Positions 15,637 to 16,535 of a stretch of DNA of 16,535 nucleotides are shown here, one piece after another. Positions within the stretch are counted from its first letter, which is position 1, and every line of letters starts with the position of its first letter. The notes under the pieces are model-generated. The model did no database searches. It was not told the origin of the DNA and saw only the letters and a list, made by a program, of their open reading frames with translations. The position numbers were made by a program, and so were the translations under genes. The stretch is from an uncultured Veillonella sp. (lineage in GTDB: Bacteria > Bacillota > Negativicutes > Veillonellales > Veillonellaceae), in the NCBI GenBank assembly GCA_959608595.1, contig CAUHTB010000001.1, positions 1 through 16,535 of the forward strand, read 5' to 3'.

Positions 15637-16389
15637 CTATATGCCTAATACTGTATTCCACACCTTCTTAGAGTCCACAAAGGACCGAGCCCAACCAAGC
15701 TGAACCTTTTGGATATCCGGACCTTGGTATGGCGGTACAACAGCCACCACAGGAATACCTGTATATCGTTCCATATCTTCCACATTTGTTTTCAACAAGA
15801 ACGGATCTACTGCAGTCGTATCATTGACAATAATAGCTTTCACCTCAATACCATGCATCTTCGCGTATTCACAAGTTAAAATAGCGCGGTTAATGGAGCC
15901 CAACCGTCCATCAGCTACAACGATGGCTGGTAATTTAATATCTTTCATTAAATCCGTAAATGTTTTATCGCCGTAAAGAGGTGTTGTAATACCACCAGCA
16001 CCTTCTACAAAGGTTAGATCATAGCGATTAACAACATCTAATGTATGCGCTACCACACCATCATAATCGATTTCTATACCAGCTAATTCTGCTGCAAGAC
16101 GAGGAGAAAAATCTCCAGCAATAGCATATGGATTAACCTCGTGACGACGCGACTCAGGAATACCAGCGGAACGCATCAAATATGTAGCATCCTTGCTTTC
16201 AAGATCCACATTATAATTATCCTCATCCATTGTTACACATTCAGGAAAAGGTACTGCGCTGGAGGACACGGGTTTAACCATACCAACCGCAAAGCCATCA
16301 TCTACAGCCATGGCTCCTAACAAGCCCGTTACAAACGTCTTGCCTACATCTGTATCTGTACCAATTATAGAAATACCTAACTGTTTCAT
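15637..16389 (-). CDS. bioD: ATP-dependent dethiobiotin synthetase
   Basis: A 250-residue P-loop enzyme that carboxylates 7,8-diaminopelargonate to dethiobiotin, the step after BioA. The N-terminal GTDTDVGKT loop (10-18), the catalytic lysine segment VKPVSSS (K39) and VEGAGGITTPL are present. Length is slightly above the usual 220-240. GAGGAGAC lies just before the ATG. It is first in the bioD-bioA unit, directly behind a promoter with BirA-like sites. bioB and bioF are not in the window, so the pathway must be completed elsewhere. Confidence 0.95.
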   Translation of the reverse strand: MKQLGISIIGTDTDVGKTFVTGLLGAMAVDDGFAVGMVKPVSSSAVPFPECVTMDEDNYNVDLESKDATYLMRSAGIPESRRHEVNPYAIAGDFSPRLAAELAGIEIDYDGVVAHTLDVVNRYDLTFVEGAGGITTPLYGDKTFTDLMKDIKLPAIVVADGRLGSINRAILTCEYAKMHGIEVKAIIVNDTTAVDPFLLKTNVEDMERYTGIPVVAVVPPYQGPDIQKVQLGWARSFVDSKKVWNTVLGI

Positions 16390-16423
16390 ACATGTCTCCT
16401 CTCAGCGATACTTAACGCCGCAT

Positions 16424-16455
16424 AGGTTAACCAATTTATGTGAGTAAGTTTACAA
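16424..16455 (-). promoter_or_regulatory. BirA-like biotin operator 1
   Basis: On the minus strand TTGTAAACT, 14 bases, then GGTTAACCT. This fits the known biotin repressor pattern TTGTWAACC-N14/15-GGTTWACAA. It lies between the likely transcription start and bioD, a good place for repression. Confidence 0.7.
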
Positions 16456-16464
16456 TCTAATTAC

Positions 16465-16494
16465 AATATACAGCCAAATAGAATATATAGTCAA
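16465..16494 (-). promoter_or_regulatory. Promoter of bioDA
   Basis: On the minus strand TTGACT (16489-16494), 18-base spacer and TATATT (16465-16470), about 75 bases before the bioD start codon. Confidence 0.6.
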
Positions 16495-16520
16495 CCTATT
16501 ATTACGCTTAAGGTTTACCG
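16488..16520. promoter_or_regulatory. BirA-like biotin operator 2 (weaker)
   Basis: On the + strand TAGTCAACC, 15 bases, then GGTTTACCG: seven of nine matches in each half to the biotin repressor consensus. It overlaps the -35 of the bioDA promoter. Confidence 0.4.
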
Positions 16521-16535
16521 TAATAGGACTATATG

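Overview
The window reads as a low-G+C, anaerobic Negativicutes chromosome, most like Veillonella. This is inferred from overall gene content and sequence character: a DcuA-type C4-dicarboxylate transporter, SD-rich Firmicute-like signals, signal-peptide proteins, and densely spaced small genes each followed by a strong intrinsic terminator. There is no rRNA, tRNA, IS element, CRISPR array or prophage.

Left end (1-3963): alr (alanine racemase) on the + strand is closed by a terminator. It is followed by a 480-bp non-coding stretch with GT-rich repeats and several long-range inverted repeats. Next come two minus-strand genes for exported proteins that share a duplicated PepSY-like C-terminal region. 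The first, 1625-2727, also carries a long Pro/Ala/Thr/Val-rich then Lys-rich spacer. It is split by a frame change exactly at a run of nine A residues. A further 514 bp of non-coding DNA separates the two genes.

Middle (3964-9190): a FliB-like cysteine-rich protein lies on the + strand. It faces a minus-strand array of five small five-helix membrane proteins that look like divergent YIP1-family paralogues. Two are adjacent with a 15-bp gap (6985 to 5657). The last is 11 bp behind a Fic-domain gene whose FIC motif has Gly where the acidic metal ligand is expected, while its C-terminal auto-inhibitory motif is intact.

Metal uptake (9313-12467): a Zn/Mn ABC importer is arranged divergently, with the binding lipoprotein znuA on the minus strand and ATPase znuC plus permease znuB on the + strand. 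A Fur-family regulator follows. The two promoters overlap over an A/T-rich inverted repeat that is a good operator candidate. ZnuC ends in a Cys/His-containing tail with an in-frame hexanucleotide repeat coding (Gln-Ala)6.

Right end (12571-16535): dcuA is followed upstream by the biotin genes bioD and bioA, which form an operon on the minus strand. In front of bioD are a good promoter and two BirA-like operators. Biotin supply fits an organism using biotin-dependent decarboxylase or transcarboxylase steps of C4-dicarboxylate metabolism, but that link is inference.
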